Notes: generated by a model not told the origin, from the sequence alone. A DNA stretch of 64,000 nt from Aeromonas sanarellii (GCF_000820085.1 NZ_CDBN01000038.1:62001-126000); one strand, 5' to 3'. Counted from the stretch's first letter, positions 8,978 through 18,601 are shown. Made by a program: numbers and translations.

Positions 8978-10540
8978 TCAGGGGGCAGGATAGACATAGG
9001 GAGCCTGCAACCCGAGCGGGAACCCCAGCGCCCAGTAGAGCAGCAGGAAGCACGTCCAGCTCACCAGGAAAGCCAGGGAATAGGGCAGCATCATGGAAAC
9101 CAGGGTACCGATGCCCGTGCTCTTCACATACTGCTGGCAATAGACCACCACCAGGGGGAAGAAGACCATCAGCGGGGTGATGATGTTGGAAGCGGAATCC
9201 CCCACCCGATACGCGGCCTGGGTCAGCTCCGGCGAGATCCCCACCGCCATCAGCATGGGCACCAGAATGGGGCTGATGAGGGCCCACTTGGCGGAGGCCG
9301 AGCCCACCACCAGATTGACGGTGGCGGTGAGCAGTATCATGCCGACTATGGTCACCTCGCCGGGCAGTGCCAGGGCGTGCAGCACCTCGGCGCCGGAGAG
9401 CGCCAGCAGGGTTCCCAGGTTGGAGTCACCGAACGCCTTGATGAAGAGGGCGCAGAAGAAAGCCATCACCATGTAGGAGCCCATCTTGTTCATGGTGGCG
9501 GACATGGCATCGATCACGTCCTTGCCGCTCCTGAAGCTCCCCGCCACGAAGCCGTAGACGATGCCAGGCAGGATGAAGAGCAAGAAGATGAGGGGCACGA
9601 TGGACTTCATCACAGGGGCGGCGAAGGTGGTGAGAGAACCGTCCGGCGCCCGCAGCGGCGAGTCGCCCGGCGACAGAGCCAGCCCCAGCAGCACCACGGC
9701 CGCCAGCATGGCGAAGCCGGCCCAGTTGAAGGCACGGCTCTCCCGTGCGCTGTAACGCCCCATCTCGTCGGCGCTCGCCAGATCCTCGTTGAGCGCGACG
9801 TGCCTGAGACGCGGCTCCACCACCCGCTCGGTGACAAACCAGCCCACGCAGATGATCAGCAGGGAGGAGGCACCGGTGAAGATGATGTTGCACAGGGTGT
9901 TGACCATGTAGCCGGGGTCGAGCAGCTGGGCGGCCGACTGGGTGAACCCCTGCAGCAAGGCGTCCCCGCCGGAGGGGAGGAAGTTCGCGGCGAAGCCGCC
10001 GGAAACCCCGGCAAAGGCCGCGGCAATCCCCGCCAGCGGGTGGCGACCCGCCGCATGGAAGATGATGCCGCCGATGGGGATCACCAGCACATAGCCCGCA
10101 TCCGCCGCCGTGTGGCTGACGATGGCCACCAGGATCAGCATGGGGGTCAGGAAGCGCGCCGGGGTGACCTTCAGGAGTTTCTTGAGGCCGGTGTTGATGA
10201 AGCCGGACTGCTCGGCGACCCCGACCCCCAGCATGGCCACCAGGACGATGCCAAGCGGCGCAAAGCCGGTGAAGGTGGTGACCATGCTGGCCAGAAACTC
10301 CGCCAGCCCTACCCCGGTCAGCAGGTTGTTGACCACCACCGCCTCCCCGGTGCGGGGGTTGACCAGATCGAAGGTGAACTGGGAGAGCACCCAGGAGCCG
10401 ACCCAGACGATCAGCAGGGCGTAGAGGAACAGCATGGCGGGATCCGGCAGCTTGTTGCCCGCCTTCTCGACCCCGTTCAGGAAGCGGTTCAACCAGCCAC
10501 CCGGGCTGGCGGGACGCTCGTTCACTGCGGCTTGACTCAT
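8978..10540 (-). CDS. AbgT-family transporter
   Basis: A 520-residue polytopic membrane protein of the AbgT family, a group that includes the p-aminobenzoyl-glutamate importer AbgT and the sulfonamide exporter MtrF. Family blocks seen: KLPDPAMLFLYALL near residue 30, HTAADAGYVLVIPIGG near 142, FAANFLPSGGDALLQGFTQ near 185 and GDSASNIITPLMVFFPLV near 455. No abgA or abgB hydrolase genes are adjacent, so the substrate (folate catabolite or antimetabolite) is open. It is monocistronic, ended by a strong terminator. Confidence 0.92.
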   Translation of the reverse strand: MSQAAVNERPASPGGWLNRFLNGVEKAGNKLPDPAMLFLYALLIVWVGSWVLSQFTFDLVNPRTGEAVVVNNLLTGVGLAEFLASMVTTFTGFAPLGIVLVAMLGVGVAEQSGFINTGLKKLLKVTPARFLTPMLILVAIVSHTAADAGYVLVIPIGGIIFHAAGRHPLAGIAAAFAGVSGGFAANFLPSGGDALLQGFTQSAAQLLDPGYMVNTLCNIIFTGASSLLIICVGWFVTERVVEPRLRHVALNEDLASADEMGRYSARESRAFNWAGFAMLAAVVLLGLALSPGDSPLRAPDGSLTTFAAPVMKSIVPLIFLLFILPGIVYGFVAGSFRSGKDVIDAMSATMNKMGSYMVMAFFCALFIKAFGDSNLGTLLALSGAEVLHALALPGEVTIVGMILLTATVNLVVGSASAKWALISPILVPMLMAVGISPELTQAAYRVGDSASNIITPLMVFFPLVVVYCQQYVKSTGIGTLVSMMLPYSLAFLVSWTCFLLLYWALGFPLGLQAPYVYPAP

Positions 10541-10642
10541 AGTGGTGATACTCCATGACCAGGAAATGAGCGCGCAGGCTAGCGATAACGTCTAATGAAT
10601 CCCATGATATGAGACAAATATTCGATTAATTATGTTTAATTT

Positions 10643-10673
10643 GGCATGTCACACTTCATAAATGGGACATGCC
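10643..10673 (-). terminator. Inverted repeat downstream of the GGDEF-EAL gene
   Basis: GGCATGTC at 10643-10650 and GACATGCC at 10666-10673 form a perfect 8-bp stem around a 15-nt loop, 21 nt after the stop of the GGDEF-EAL gene and followed on the minus strand by AAATTAAACATAATTAAT. It could terminate that gene or be an operator for the AbgT gene, whose start is about 100 nt further on. Confidence 0.4.
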
Positions 10674-10694
10674 GCACACTTATCGGCAAGGATC

Positions 10695-12698
10695 TCAACG
10701 ACTTGCCAGCGGATAGTGACCGATCCGGCACCGGACCCCGAACCCAGATGCCACCACCTCTTCCGGGGTCATGGGCGGGCTGAACAGGAATCCCTGGAAG
10801 ACGTGGCAACCCTGGGCCTGCAGGGCCGCCAGCTCGTGCTCGTCCTCCACCCCTTCCGCCAGGATCCCGAGCCCCAGGCTGGTGGCCATGGCCACCGTGG
10901 CCCGGATCACCGGCAGGTTGAGGCCGACCACGAAGGAGCGGTCCAGCTTGATGGTGTCGATGGGCAGGCGGTTGAGGTAGGCGAGCGACGAGTAGCCGGT
11001 GCCGAAATCGTCGATGGCGATCTTGATCCCCTGCTCGCTCAGGGCGTCGAGGATCTCGATGCAGCCCTTCATGTCCAGCATCAGCACCGTCTCGGTCAGC
11101 TCCAGGGTCAGCAGGCCGGCATCGACCCCGAACTCCTCGAGCTGCTGGGCCACCAGCTCGGGCAGGGCCGCGGAGAGCTGGAAGCCCGAGAGGTTGACCG
11201 AGACAGGCACCCGCCGCTGCCACTGGCGCTGCCACTCCCCCATCTGGGCCAGCGCGGTGGAGAGCACCCAGCTCCCTATCTCGCGGATGAGGCCCATCTC
11301 CTCGGCCAGCGGGATGAACTCCGCCGGCGAGACGTGGCCGAGCACGGGGTTGTACCAGCGCACCAGCGCCTCCAGCCCGATGAGCCGCAGCTGGGCCACG
11401 TCCACCTGGGGTTGATAGCGCAGGCTGAGCTCCCCCCGGCCGACGGCCTTGGCCAGAAACTGCTTCAGGGTCAGCTTGCGGTGCAGGCTCTGCTGCATGC
11501 TGGGAGTGAAGCGCTGCCAGCGCAGGCGCCCCATCTGCTTGGCCTGGTACATGGCCATGTCGGCGCGGGTGATGAGGTTGTCGCCGTCATCGGCATCGTC
11601 CGGGTAGATGGCGATGCCGATGCTGCCGCCTATGGTGACCTCGGGCACGCCGCTCAGCTGCAGCGGCTTGCTCATCTGGGAGAGCATGAGATCCGCCACC
11701 TCCTGGGCCCGCTCGCTGGCCTGGCTGAGGGGCACCAGGGCGGTGAATTCGTCCCCGCCCAGGCGCGCCAGCTCCACGTCCCGCGGGCAGATCTGCTTGA
11801 GCCGCCCGGCCACCCGCTCCAGCAGGCGATCCCCCGCCTTGTGGCCGTAGTTGTCGTTGACCAGCTTGAAGTTGTCCAAGTCCATGAACACCAGGGCGAA
11901 GCGCCCCCCCATGCCGCAGTAGGCTTCGAGGGATTTCATCAGCCCATAGCGGTTGAGCAACCCGGTGAGGGAGTCGTGCCAGGCCAGGTGGCGGTGCTCG
12001 AGCTCCTCGAGCTTGCGATCCGTGATATCCCTCATGGTGAGCAGGATCCGCGCCCCCTGCTGGATGTGGCGGAACTGGTACTGGAACCAGCGCATCCCCT
12101 TCTGGGTACGGCACTCCCCCTCGGCCACCACCTCGTCCAGACGGGAGAGGCGACGATAGAAGGCCTCGTCCGCACCGGAGAAGATCTGGGGCAGGCTCTG
12201 GACGCCGCCACCGAAGCACATGTCGAAGTGATGGTTGCCGCTCTCGAGTCGCCCCTCGTTGTCAAACAGGCAGGCCAGGGTATCGCCGGTGGCGAGGGAA
12301 GACTCCTGATAGAGGGTGTCCGCATCGATGACCGCCTCCGCCATCATCATCTGCCGTCCGGCGAGCTGGATGCCGGAGAGGCGCAGGTAGACCTGCTTCT
12401 TGACCCCCTTGGGAGAGAGGGTCCACCACTCGTTGTAACTGCGGTCCTGCTGAAAATCCCCGAGATAACGCTGCAGCAGCAGGTCGATGGCGGCAGCCAT
12501 GTCGGCCGAGAAGTCCCGGGACTGCAGCTCGGCAAGGGAGCTCGCCTCCCACAGCCCGAGCGCGGAACCATTGGCCCAGTAAATATGATGACGCTGGATG
12601 TCGTAGACCCAGACTGGCGTGTGGAGCACGTCCATCACGGTGAGCAGGCGTTCGTCTAGCGTATTCATGTTGAGTGATGATTCATGCTGAAAACTCAT
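10695..12698 (-). CDS. PAS-GGDEF-EAL cyclic-di-GMP signalling protein
   Basis: A 667-residue cytoplasmic protein without membrane segments. PAS-like sensory regions occupy about residues 10-250, ending in the PAC-like ILLTMRDITDRK. The diguanylate cyclase active site GGDEF is at 314-318; the product-inhibition RxxD site five residues before it is absent. The EAL domain (EALVRW from 443) keeps all catalytic elements: NLSGFQL, ELTE, IDDFGTGYSSL, IKLDRSF, AEGVE and FQGFLF. Phosphodiesterase activity is expected and cyclase activity possible. The ATG at 12698 was chosen; a TTG at 12749 is less likely. Confidence 0.92.
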   Translation of the reverse strand: MSFQHESSLNMNTLDERLLTVMDVLHTPVWVYDIQRHHIYWANGSALGLWEASSLAELQSRDFSADMAAAIDLLLQRYLGDFQQDRSYNEWWTLSPKGVKKQVYLRLSGIQLAGRQMMMAEAVIDADTLYQESSLATGDTLACLFDNEGRLESGNHHFDMCFGGGVQSLPQIFSGADEAFYRRLSRLDEVVAEGECRTQKGMRWFQYQFRHIQQGARILLTMRDITDRKLEELEHRHLAWHDSLTGLLNRYGLMKSLEAYCGMGGRFALVFMDLDNFKLVNDNYGHKAGDRLLERVAGRLKQICPRDVELARLGGDEFTALVPLSQASERAQEVADLMLSQMSKPLQLSGVPEVTIGGSIGIAIYPDDADDGDNLITRADMAMYQAKQMGRLRWQRFTPSMQQSLHRKLTLKQFLAKAVGRGELSLRYQPQVDVAQLRLIGLEALVRWYNPVLGHVSPAEFIPLAEEMGLIREIGSWVLSTALAQMGEWQRQWQRRVPVSVNLSGFQLSAALPELVAQQLEEFGVDAGLLTLELTETVLMLDMKGCIEILDALSEQGIKIAIDDFGTGYSSLAYLNRLPIDTIKLDRSFVVGLNLPVIRATVAMATSLGLGILAEGVEDEHELAALQAQGCHVFQGFLFSPPMTPEEVVASGFGVRCRIGHYPLASR

Positions 12699-12804
12699 GG
12701 CCGAACCAGCCGGGATCCCCCTCTGGCAGGAGCGATCGCGCTGGTACAAAATCCGTTCCGGCCCATAATCGGGTAACGAGCATGTGAAAAAAGGCCGAAA
12801 TCAT

Positions 12805-13506
12805 ATGAAAACGCTACATGTGATCCCCATGGTCAGAAGAAATGGACTCACACTGGTATTGTTGGGCATGGTTATAACCATTGCTATGATTTTTATACTT
12901 TTTTTCCTTCGTGAACAACTACTAATGCCCGCCATTTCCCTCCTCCTGGCGGGCCTGGTGACAGTTCTTGTCGGGGCGCTGAAACTGGGTGAGCCTCATT
13001 TTAGTCTCTCTTTGTGTCAGGATTGCCTGCAATATCACCACAAGTACGGCGGCTGGATACTGAAATGGAGAAATATTCAGCGAATTGACCAACCGCGTAT
13101 CCATTTGGGGTGGGATCTGGTGGTGTTGCCCTACATAGGCCTGAAGATCAAGGATTACGACGCTTTTTTGACGCTGATCACACCCAGGCTCGCCGTCCGC
13201 CTGCTGACCGAGCAGCGCGCCGTGCTGCTGCAGTCCATGCAGAGCGAGCGCCCAGATTGCCCCCTCGGGGGCTGCGGCAGCGGGCTGCTGGGAGAGGGTC
13301 TGCTGGAAGAGAGCAGCTTTCGCTCCCCCTCGGGCCGGCATTACGAGGGAGTGATCGCCATGCTGGGCAACCGCATGACCCGATTGCGGGATCTGCTGGG
13401 CTACGACCTGCTGGTGCCGGACAACAGCCTGGACAGACCCCCCGCCGACTTCGTCCATCTGCTCCATCAATACCAGCGCGAGTCGAATCTAATCCAGATC
13501 AATTAA
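12805..13506 (+). CDS. DUF2982 family membrane protein
   Basis: A 233-residue protein that I assign to DUF2982, a family seen in Aeromonas, Vibrio and Shewanella. Two hydrophobic segments at about residues 13-35 and 39-57 lie near the N terminus, followed by a PH-like region (FSLSLCQDCLQYHHKYGGW, WRNIQRID) and a C-terminal helical part. No function is known. It is divergent from the GGDEF-EAL gene (about 106 nt). A GTG at 12784 could add seven residues; ATG at 12805 has AGG upstream. Confidence 0.75.
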   Translation: MKTLHVIPMVRRNGLTLVLLGMVITIAMIFILFFLREQLLMPAISLLLAGLVTVLVGALKLGEPHFSLSLCQDCLQYHHKYGGWILKWRNIQRIDQPRIHLGWDLVVLPYIGLKIKDYDAFLTLITPRLAVRLLTEQRAVLLQSMQSERPDCPLGGCGSGLLGEGLLEESSFRSPSGRHYEGVIAMLGNRMTRLRDLLGYDLLVPDNSLDRPPADFVHLLHQYQRESNLIQIN

Positions 13507-13588
13507 ACGCCGGATTGCGCTTGCCAAGCCTGGTGACTCTTCATAAGGTCACTGGTTTGTCACAGCCAGAACACCCCCTGAACCGCTT

Positions 13589-14533
13589 ATGAAGTACATC
13601 GAAGAGTTCTATCTGTTCGTCAAGGTGGTGCAAGAGGGCGGTTTCTCCCACGCCGCCACCGCGCTGGGCATGCCCACCGGCACCATCAGTCGACGGATCT
13701 CCCAACTGGAAGAGCAGCTCGGATGCAGCCTGCTGCACAGATCCACCCGCAAGCTGCGCCTCACCGACGAGGGGCTGCGCTACTACGAACGCCTGTGCAC
13801 GCCGCTGGCCGAGATCGAGCAGGCCACCGGCGAGATCCGGGGAGAGGAGACGGACATCAGCGGCCTCATCCGTCTCGCCGCCCCCATCGCCCTCTCCAAC
13901 ACCATACTGGTCGACATGCTGGCCGACTTCGGCCTGCGCTATCCCGGGGTGCAGTTCGACATCCGCCAGGCCAATGACCATGCCCCCCACTGCGATCAGG
14001 ACAGGGACCTGGTCTTCTTCAACGGCGAGCTCTCCCAGACCCTGCCCAATGCCCTCTGCCTGGGTCACATCGAGTACGGCCTCTTCGCCTCCCCCCTCTA
14101 TCTCGAGAAGAAGGGAGTCCCCTCCCATCCGACCCAGCTGGAAGAGCACGACCTCATTCACTGCTGGCCCCATCAGTACTGGCAGTTGAGCGGACGGGAC
14201 GAGCAGACGGTCTGCATCAAGCGCCCTCCCCGCCTTTGCATCGACCAGACCCAGGCCGCGGTGCGGGCAGCCCGGCGCCACCTCGGCATCGTCAACGCCC
14301 CGCAGCACTACGTGCACCCCTTCCTGCAGGATGCGCAGCTGGTCCCTGTGCTGCCGGACTGGCAATCGGGGAAGCGTCCCTTCTACATGCTCCATTGCCA
14401 GCCCCAGTTCACCCCGTTGCGTGTTAAGATGTTCGCCGATTTCGTCGAGAAATATTCCGCACGCTATCGCACCCATCGGCGGGACGATCAATTTTTACCG
14501 GCGCTGCCGCTGCCCGTTGCATCTGACGGCTGA
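13589..14533 (+). CDS. LysR-family transcriptional regulator
   Basis: A 314-residue LysR regulator of the group with a QEGGFSHAATALGMPTGTIS helix-turn-helix and the signature SRRISQLEEQLGCSLLHRST (residues 16-58). The effector domain begins at about residue 90. This subgroup (AaeR/DsdC/TrpI-like by appearance) often controls a divergent or distant gene; here nothing divergent is adjacent, since the DUF2982 gene runs in the same direction 82 nt upstream. The C-terminal 20 residues are arginine- and proline-rich. Target unknown. Confidence 0.88.
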   Translation: MKYIEEFYLFVKVVQEGGFSHAATALGMPTGTISRRISQLEEQLGCSLLHRSTRKLRLTDEGLRYYERLCTPLAEIEQATGEIRGEETDISGLIRLAAPIALSNTILVDMLADFGLRYPGVQFDIRQANDHAPHCDQDRDLVFFNGELSQTLPNALCLGHIEYGLFASPLYLEKKGVPSHPTQLEEHDLIHCWPHQYWQLSGRDEQTVCIKRPPRLCIDQTQAAVRAARRHLGIVNAPQHYVHPFLQDAQLVPVLPDWQSGKRPFYMLHCQPQFTPLRVKMFADFVEKYSARYRTHRRDDQFLPALPLPVASDG

Positions 14534-14579
14534 TGACCCACACTTAGCGCAATCTTCGTTGCACAGGTCGGCTAACACT

Positions 14580-15602
14580 ATGAATGTATTGATATGTGAT
14601 GACTCCGGGTTCGCACGCAAACAGCTGGTGCGCGCCCTGCCTGCCGACTGGCCTGTCACCCTGCACCAGGCCGCCGACGGCCTGGAGGGCGTCGAGCAGA
14701 TCCTGATGGGCCACGGGGACCTCATCTTTCTGGATCTCACCATGCCCGAAATGGACGGTTACGGCGTGCTGGAGACCCTCCGGCAGGAGGGGCTGCGCAG
14801 CAAGGTGATCGTGGTCTCCGGCGACATCCAGCCGGAAGCCCACGAGCGCGTCATGGCGCTCGGGGCCCTCGACTTCATCAAGAAGCCGGCCTCCCCGGAA
14901 ACCCTGCTTGCCCTGCTCCAGCGGCACGGCCTGTGGCAGCCGGCGGTGCGGACGCCCCTCTCCCTCACCCAGCCCGTTGCCGGACAAGTCCCCGTCGACG
15001 CCCCCGCCCTGCTCACCCCCGAGCTGCGGGATGTCTATCAGGAGCTCGCCAACGTCGCCATGGGCCAGGGGGCGGATCTGCTGGCCCGTCTGCTCGGTGC
15101 CTTCGTCCAGCTCCCCATCCCGAACGTCAACGTGCTGGAGGTCTCCGAGCTGCACATGGCGCTCTCGGCGGCCGCCGAGTCGGACACCCTCTCCGCGGTC
15201 TGCCAGGGCTTCATCGGTGCCGGTATCGCCGGCGAGGCGCTCCTGCTGTTCCACGACGCCAGCTTCCAGGATATGGCGCGGCTGATGAACCATCAGGGGG
15301 CGCTGGATCACGGCGCCGAGCTGGAGCTCTTGATGGATACCGCCAACGTGCTGATCGGCGCCTTCCTGCGCGGCTATGCCAACCAGCTCGACACCCCCTT
15401 CAGCCAGGGCCACCCCGTGGTGCTGGGCCAGCACAGGCCCATCCAGGAACTCATTCGCACCAACCAGAGCCGCTGGCGCCGCACTCTGGCCATCGAGATC
15501 AACTACCGGGTGCAGGGCTACGCGGTGCAGTGCGACCTGCTGCTGCTGTTTACCGAAGACTCCATCGCCACCATGAACCACAAGATCATGCATATGCTCT
15601 GA
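14580..15602 (+). CDS. CheY receiver fused to a CheC-type phosphatase domain
   Basis: A 340-residue protein. The receiver at residues 1-120 has the acidic pair Asp7-Asp8, the phospho-acceptor Asp52 in FLDLTMPEMDG, the switch serine in VVVSGD-like IVVSGDI and the lysine in FIKKPAS. From about 145 it is CheC-like with two phosphatase helices: D-x3-E-x2-N followed 23 residues later by proline (DVYQELANVAMG), and a second one (ELLMDTANVLIG) in which Asp replaces Glu. CheC proteins dephosphorylate CheY-P, so this may be a self-resetting response regulator. It begins 46 nt after the LysR gene and is followed by a PAS protein. Confidence 0.88.
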   Translation: MNVLICDDSGFARKQLVRALPADWPVTLHQAADGLEGVEQILMGHGDLIFLDLTMPEMDGYGVLETLRQEGLRSKVIVVSGDIQPEAHERVMALGALDFIKKPASPETLLALLQRHGLWQPAVRTPLSLTQPVAGQVPVDAPALLTPELRDVYQELANVAMGQGADLLARLLGAFVQLPIPNVNVLEVSELHMALSAAAESDTLSAVCQGFIGAGIAGEALLLFHDASFQDMARLMNHQGALDHGAELELLMDTANVLIGAFLRGYANQLDTPFSQGHPVVLGQHRPIQELIRTNQSRWRRTLAIEINYRVQGYAVQCDLLLLFTEDSIATMNHKIMHML

Positions 15603-15655
15603 CCGCTCCCCGGCGGCAGCAACCATCAACCCAGGCACAACCACCAGGAGTGACC

Positions 15656-16087
15656 ATGGAAATTCGGGAATTTCATTGGCTGATGAACATAGTCCAGAAC
15701 CTGGACGTGGGGCTGGTCGTGCTCGACAGGGAGTACAGGATCCAGGTGTGGAACGGCTTCATGGAGAGCCACAGCGGCCGGCTGGCCGGCGAGGTGCGCG
15801 ATCAGGGACTGTTCGCGCTCTTCCCCGACGTGGACAAGGCCTGGTTCGAACGCAAGGCCAACATGGTGTTCAAGCTCAACAACCGGGCCTTCAGCACCTG
15901 GGAGCAGCGCCCCTATCTGCTGCGCTTCTCCAACTACCGCCCCATCACGGGCTCGGCCCCCTACATGTACCAGAACCTGACCCTGGTCCCCCTGGCCGAC
16001 TTCACCGGAGAGGTCACCCACCTTGCCGTGATGATCTACGACGCCACCGACGAGGCCATGCTGATCACAGGCCAACGCCAGGGCTGA
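15656..16087 (+). CDS. Stand-alone PAS-domain protein
   Basis: A 143-residue single PAS domain: IVQNLDVGLVVLDREYRIQ at the N terminus, WNGFMESHSGRLAGEVRDQ as the core helices, and VTHLAVMIYDATDEAM as the final strand. No output domain is attached. It starts 53 nt after the CheY-CheC gene with AGGAG 5 nt before its ATG, so the two are likely one operon and the PAS protein could be the partner that senses a ligand or redox state for the response regulator. A strong hairpin follows. Confidence 0.85.
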   Translation: MEIREFHWLMNIVQNLDVGLVVLDREYRIQVWNGFMESHSGRLAGEVRDQGLFALFPDVDKAWFERKANMVFKLNNRAFSTWEQRPYLLRFSNYRPITGSAPYMYQNLTLVPLADFTGEVTHLAVMIYDATDEAMLITGQRQG

Positions 16088-16102
16088 TCCCGCGGAACGA
16101 CC

Positions 16103-16134
16103 ACAACAAGGGCGCCATCAGGCGCCCTTGTTGT
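16103..16134. terminator. Strong bidirectional hairpin between the PAS gene and ltaE
   Basis: A perfect 14-bp stem (arms 16103-16116 and 16121-16134) with loop ATCA lies between two convergent genes. There is no long T-run on either side, so it may stop transcription less sharply than the other terminators here, or mainly protect the 3' ends. Confidence 0.75.
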
Positions 16135-16150
16135 ATGGTGGTGACCGCAC

Positions 16151-17167
16151 TCAGTCGCTCACAAACTCGGTGAACGCGTCGATCACCTCGTCGATGTCGT
16201 CGTCGGTGATCTGCAGGTGGGTGACCAGCCTGAGTTCCCCGTAGCCGGAGAAGAGGATGCCGCGCTCCTTCATGAAGGCGAGCAGCTCTGCACTCTCCCC
16301 CTTCGCCAGGCGCAGGAACACCATGTTGGTCTGCACCTCACCGCCACTGAGCTCTATGCCCGGCAGGGCGGCCAGCCCCTGCGCCAGGCGCCTGGCGCGG
16401 CGGTGATCGTCCGCCAGCCGGGACACGTGCTGATCCAGGGCGAACAGGGCCGCCTGGGCCAGGATCCCTCCCTGGCGCATGCCGCCCCCCAGCATCTTGC
16501 GCAGCCGCCTGGCCCGCGCGATGAAGGCATGGGAGCCCACCAGCAGGGAACCGACCGGTGCCCCCAGCCCCTTGGAGAGGCAGACGGAGATGCTGTCGAA
16601 GGGGGCCGCGATGGCCGCCACCGGCTCCCCGCTCGCCACCACCGCATTGAACAGGCGGGCGCCGTCCAGGTGCAGCGCCAGGCCGTGCTCGTCGACGAAC
16701 TCGCGCATGGCGTGCAGGTAGTGCAGGGGCAGCACCTTGCCGTTATGGGTATTCTCGAGGCAGACCAGGCGCGTCTGGACGAAGTGGGCGTCGTCGGGCG
16801 CGATGGCAGCCCGCACGTCCTCGAGTGCCAGGGTCCCGTCCGCCTGCATGGGGACGGATTGCAGCGCCACCGAGCCCAGCACCGCGGAGCCCTGCGCCTC
16901 GTAGCGATAGATGTGGGAAGCCGCTCCTAGCACGGCCCCTTCCCCGCGCTGGCAGTGGCTCATCATGGCCAGCAGGTTGGACATGGTGCCGGATGGCACG
17001 AACAGGGCCGCCTCCTTGCCGAGCAGTTCGGCCCCCCGGCGCTCCAGCGCGTTGATGCTGGGATCTTCCCCGTAGACATCATCGCCCACCTCGGCATGCA
17101 GCATGCTCTGGCGCATGGCCTCCGTGGGCTGGGTCACGGTATCACTTCGTAAATCGATATAGCGCAT
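16151..17167 (-). CDS. ltaE: Low-specificity L-threonine aldolase
   Basis: A 338-residue PLP enzyme that splits L-threonine and L-allo-threonine into glycine and acetaldehyde. The PLP lysine is Lys199 in [12 protein letters not shown]; His85 stacks on the ring and His128 is the residue linked to allo-threonine selectivity in the Aeromonas jandaei enzyme, which has the same length. [15 protein letters not shown] opens the protein. The start at 17167 has AGGAGG 6 nt upstream. It is monocistronic and faces the CheY-CheC/PAS unit. Confidence 0.95.
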   Translation of the reverse strand: MRYIDLRSDTVTQPTEAMRQSMLHAEVGDDVYGEDPSINALERRGAELLGKEAALFVPSGTMSNLLAMMSHCQRGEGAVLGAASHIYRYEAQGSAVLGSVALQSVPMQADGTLALEDVRAAIAPDDAHFVQTRLVCLENTHNGKVLPLHYLHAMREFVDEHGLALHLDGARLFNAVVASGEPVAAIAAPFDSISVCLSKGLGAPVGSLLVGSHAFIARARRLRKMLGGGMRQGGILAQAALFALDQHVSRLADDHRRARRLAQGLAALPGIELSGGEVQTNMVFLRLAKGESAELLAFMKERGILFSGYGELRLVTHLQITDDDIDEVIDAFTEFVSD

Positions 17168-17253
17168 GTCATCCTCCTGATGCAGGACGATGACATTAAC
17201 CAGCCGGGACCCGACTGGCAAGAAACGGGAGGCGGGAATGTGAGCCCGGCGGT

Positions 17254-17961
17254 CTACCAGGGCAGCGGTTGGCCCTGCAGATCCAAGAAGCTGCCGGACT
17301 GGGACGGGGTGAGGGTGCCGATGAGATCCAGCAGCCGAGGGGCCACCAGGGCGGGATCCTGCAGCAGGGCCGGATCCGTCTCCTGGCGGAAGGGCTGTTG
17401 CATGGGGGTATCCATGAGCCCGGGGTGCACAGTGATGACGCCGGCCCCCGGAAAACGTTCGGCCCACTCCCCCGCCAGGATCCGGGATCCCATGTTGAGG
17501 GCGGCCTTGCTCATCCGGTAGCTGTAGCGGCGCATGGGCTCCTGATGGGCGGCCCCCAGGCTGCCCGCCAGATCGGAGAGGGTGCAGAGCCAGAGCCGGC
17601 TCTCGGACGTCATCAGCCTGCTCAGGCTGGCCCCCAGGGCCAGGTGGGGCCAGGCATTGGCCTGCAGGCTCTCGCAGAGCCACCCCGGCTCCACCTCCTC
17701 CACCCGCCGCTCCGGCATGTGGGCGAGATCGTGCAGCAGGCCTATGGTGTTGATCACCACTGTGGGCAGGGAGTCCCCGTCATAGAGGGTGAACAGGGCC
17801 TCGAAGGAGAGCGGGTCCACCTCCTGCAGCGGGAAGTAACAGGCGGGATCCAGCCCCTTGGGCAACTGCCTGCCCGCCAGCAGCCACTCGTCGCCCCGCC
17901 TGGCGAGCTCATGGGCCAGCGCGATCCCCAACCCGCCACTGCCCAGGATCAGATAGCTCAT
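17254..17961 (-). CDS. Short-chain dehydrogenase/reductase
   Basis: A 235-residue SDR of the C-factor/YciK-like small group. The dinucleotide motif is [21 protein letters not shown] at the N terminus, NTIGLLH stands for the NNAG motif, and the catalytic YxxxK is in [12 protein letters not shown]. The substrate cannot be read from the sequence. The ATG at 17961 has AAGGA 7 nt upstream, better than the GTG at 17985. It lies 86 nt upstream of ltaE on the same strand and 75 nt after the XRE-type gene. Confidence 0.85.
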   Translation of the reverse strand: MSYLILGSGGLGIALAHELARRGDEWLLAGRQLPKGLDPACYFPLQEVDPLSFEALFTLYDGDSLPTVVINTIGLLHDLAHMPERRVEEVEPGWLCESLQANAWPHLALGASLSRLMTSESRLWLCTLSDLAGSLGAAHQEPMRRYSYRMSKAALNMGSRILAGEWAERFPGAGVITVHPGLMDTPMQQPFRQETDPALLQDPALVAPRLLDLIGTLTPSQSGSFLDLQGQPLPW

Positions 17962-18036
17962 CTGCGTGTCCTTGGATTTGTTCACTGCTTAGAGGGTATC
18001 AGAAGAATGGCGGGTTGCCGCACGCAGCCCCCGGGC

Positions 18037-18444
18037 TCAGGCCTCCGCCAGATGGCGACCGAATTCCCGCGCCCGCGCCAGATCCAGAAAACCGTCCGCC
18101 TGCTTGTGGCTGCGCAGGAACTGGTAGTAGGCGAGCAGGGTCACCAGCTGATCCTCGTCCGGCATCGGCTGCCCGGGGTGTTTCTCCTGCACCAGGGTCC
18201 CCGCCGCCGCCAGCGCGTCCCTGTCCACCACCTCGGCCTGGCGATAGAGGTAGCCGCAACCGGTGGCGAGCCACTCCAGGGAGCAGTTGGCCCCCATGGC
18301 GATCTGGTTCGCCTTGCCAAGGCCGGGCTCGGCCCCCTTCAGATATTTGCGGATCAGGGCCTCGCTCAGCCCCACCTTGCGGGCGAAGGCGCTCACGCTG
18401 CCCTCCCCGATCAGGCTCTGCAGCCTGGCGGCAAATCCTTCCAT
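18037..18444 (-). CDS. XRE-like helix-turn-helix regulator
   Basis: A 135-residue protein. Residues 5-60 form a helix-turn-helix of the XRE/CI type (SVSAFARKVGLSEALIRKYL), with a lambda-repressor-like CSLEWLATGCGYLY just after it, typical of phage-derived CI N-terminal domains. The rest is helical with no peptidase domain, so it is not a LexA-type repressor. The ATG at 18444 has GGAG 7 nt upstream. It is divergent from an aldo/keto reductase; a regulatory link is possible but not shown. No phage genes surround it. Confidence 0.82.
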   Translation of the reverse strand: MEGFAARLQSLIGEGSVSAFARKVGLSEALIRKYLKGAEPGLGKANQIAMGANCSLEWLATGCGYLYRQAEVVDRDALAAAGTLVQEKHPGQPMPDEDQLVTLLAYYQFLRSHKQADGFLDLARAREFGRHLAEA

Positions 18445-18601
18445 CACACTCTCTCCGTCATGCCGGCCCCCTGGGAGACTCAGAACCATAGTTCGAATTC
18501 ACGCAGGGGGCATTATTGCCTTGTCCGCCGGAAGAGACCAAGATGCTGGCAATATTCTTTGTCCCTTTCGTTGTCGTCTCGTTATCCGTAGAGGAGTCAC
18601 C

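Noticed and set aside
8858..10558. Plus-strand open frame of 566 codons over the AbgT gene
   Set aside because: Low-complexity antisense translation; AbgT motifs are on the minus strand.
10662..12659. Plus-strand open frame of 665 codons over the GGDEF-EAL gene
   Set aside because: Shadow of codon use in GC-rich DNA; no domain, while the minus strand encodes full GGDEF and EAL motifs.
18037..18444. Prophage remnant suggested by the CI-like regulator
   Set aside because: No integrase, structural or attachment sequences are near; the neighbours are metabolic genes.
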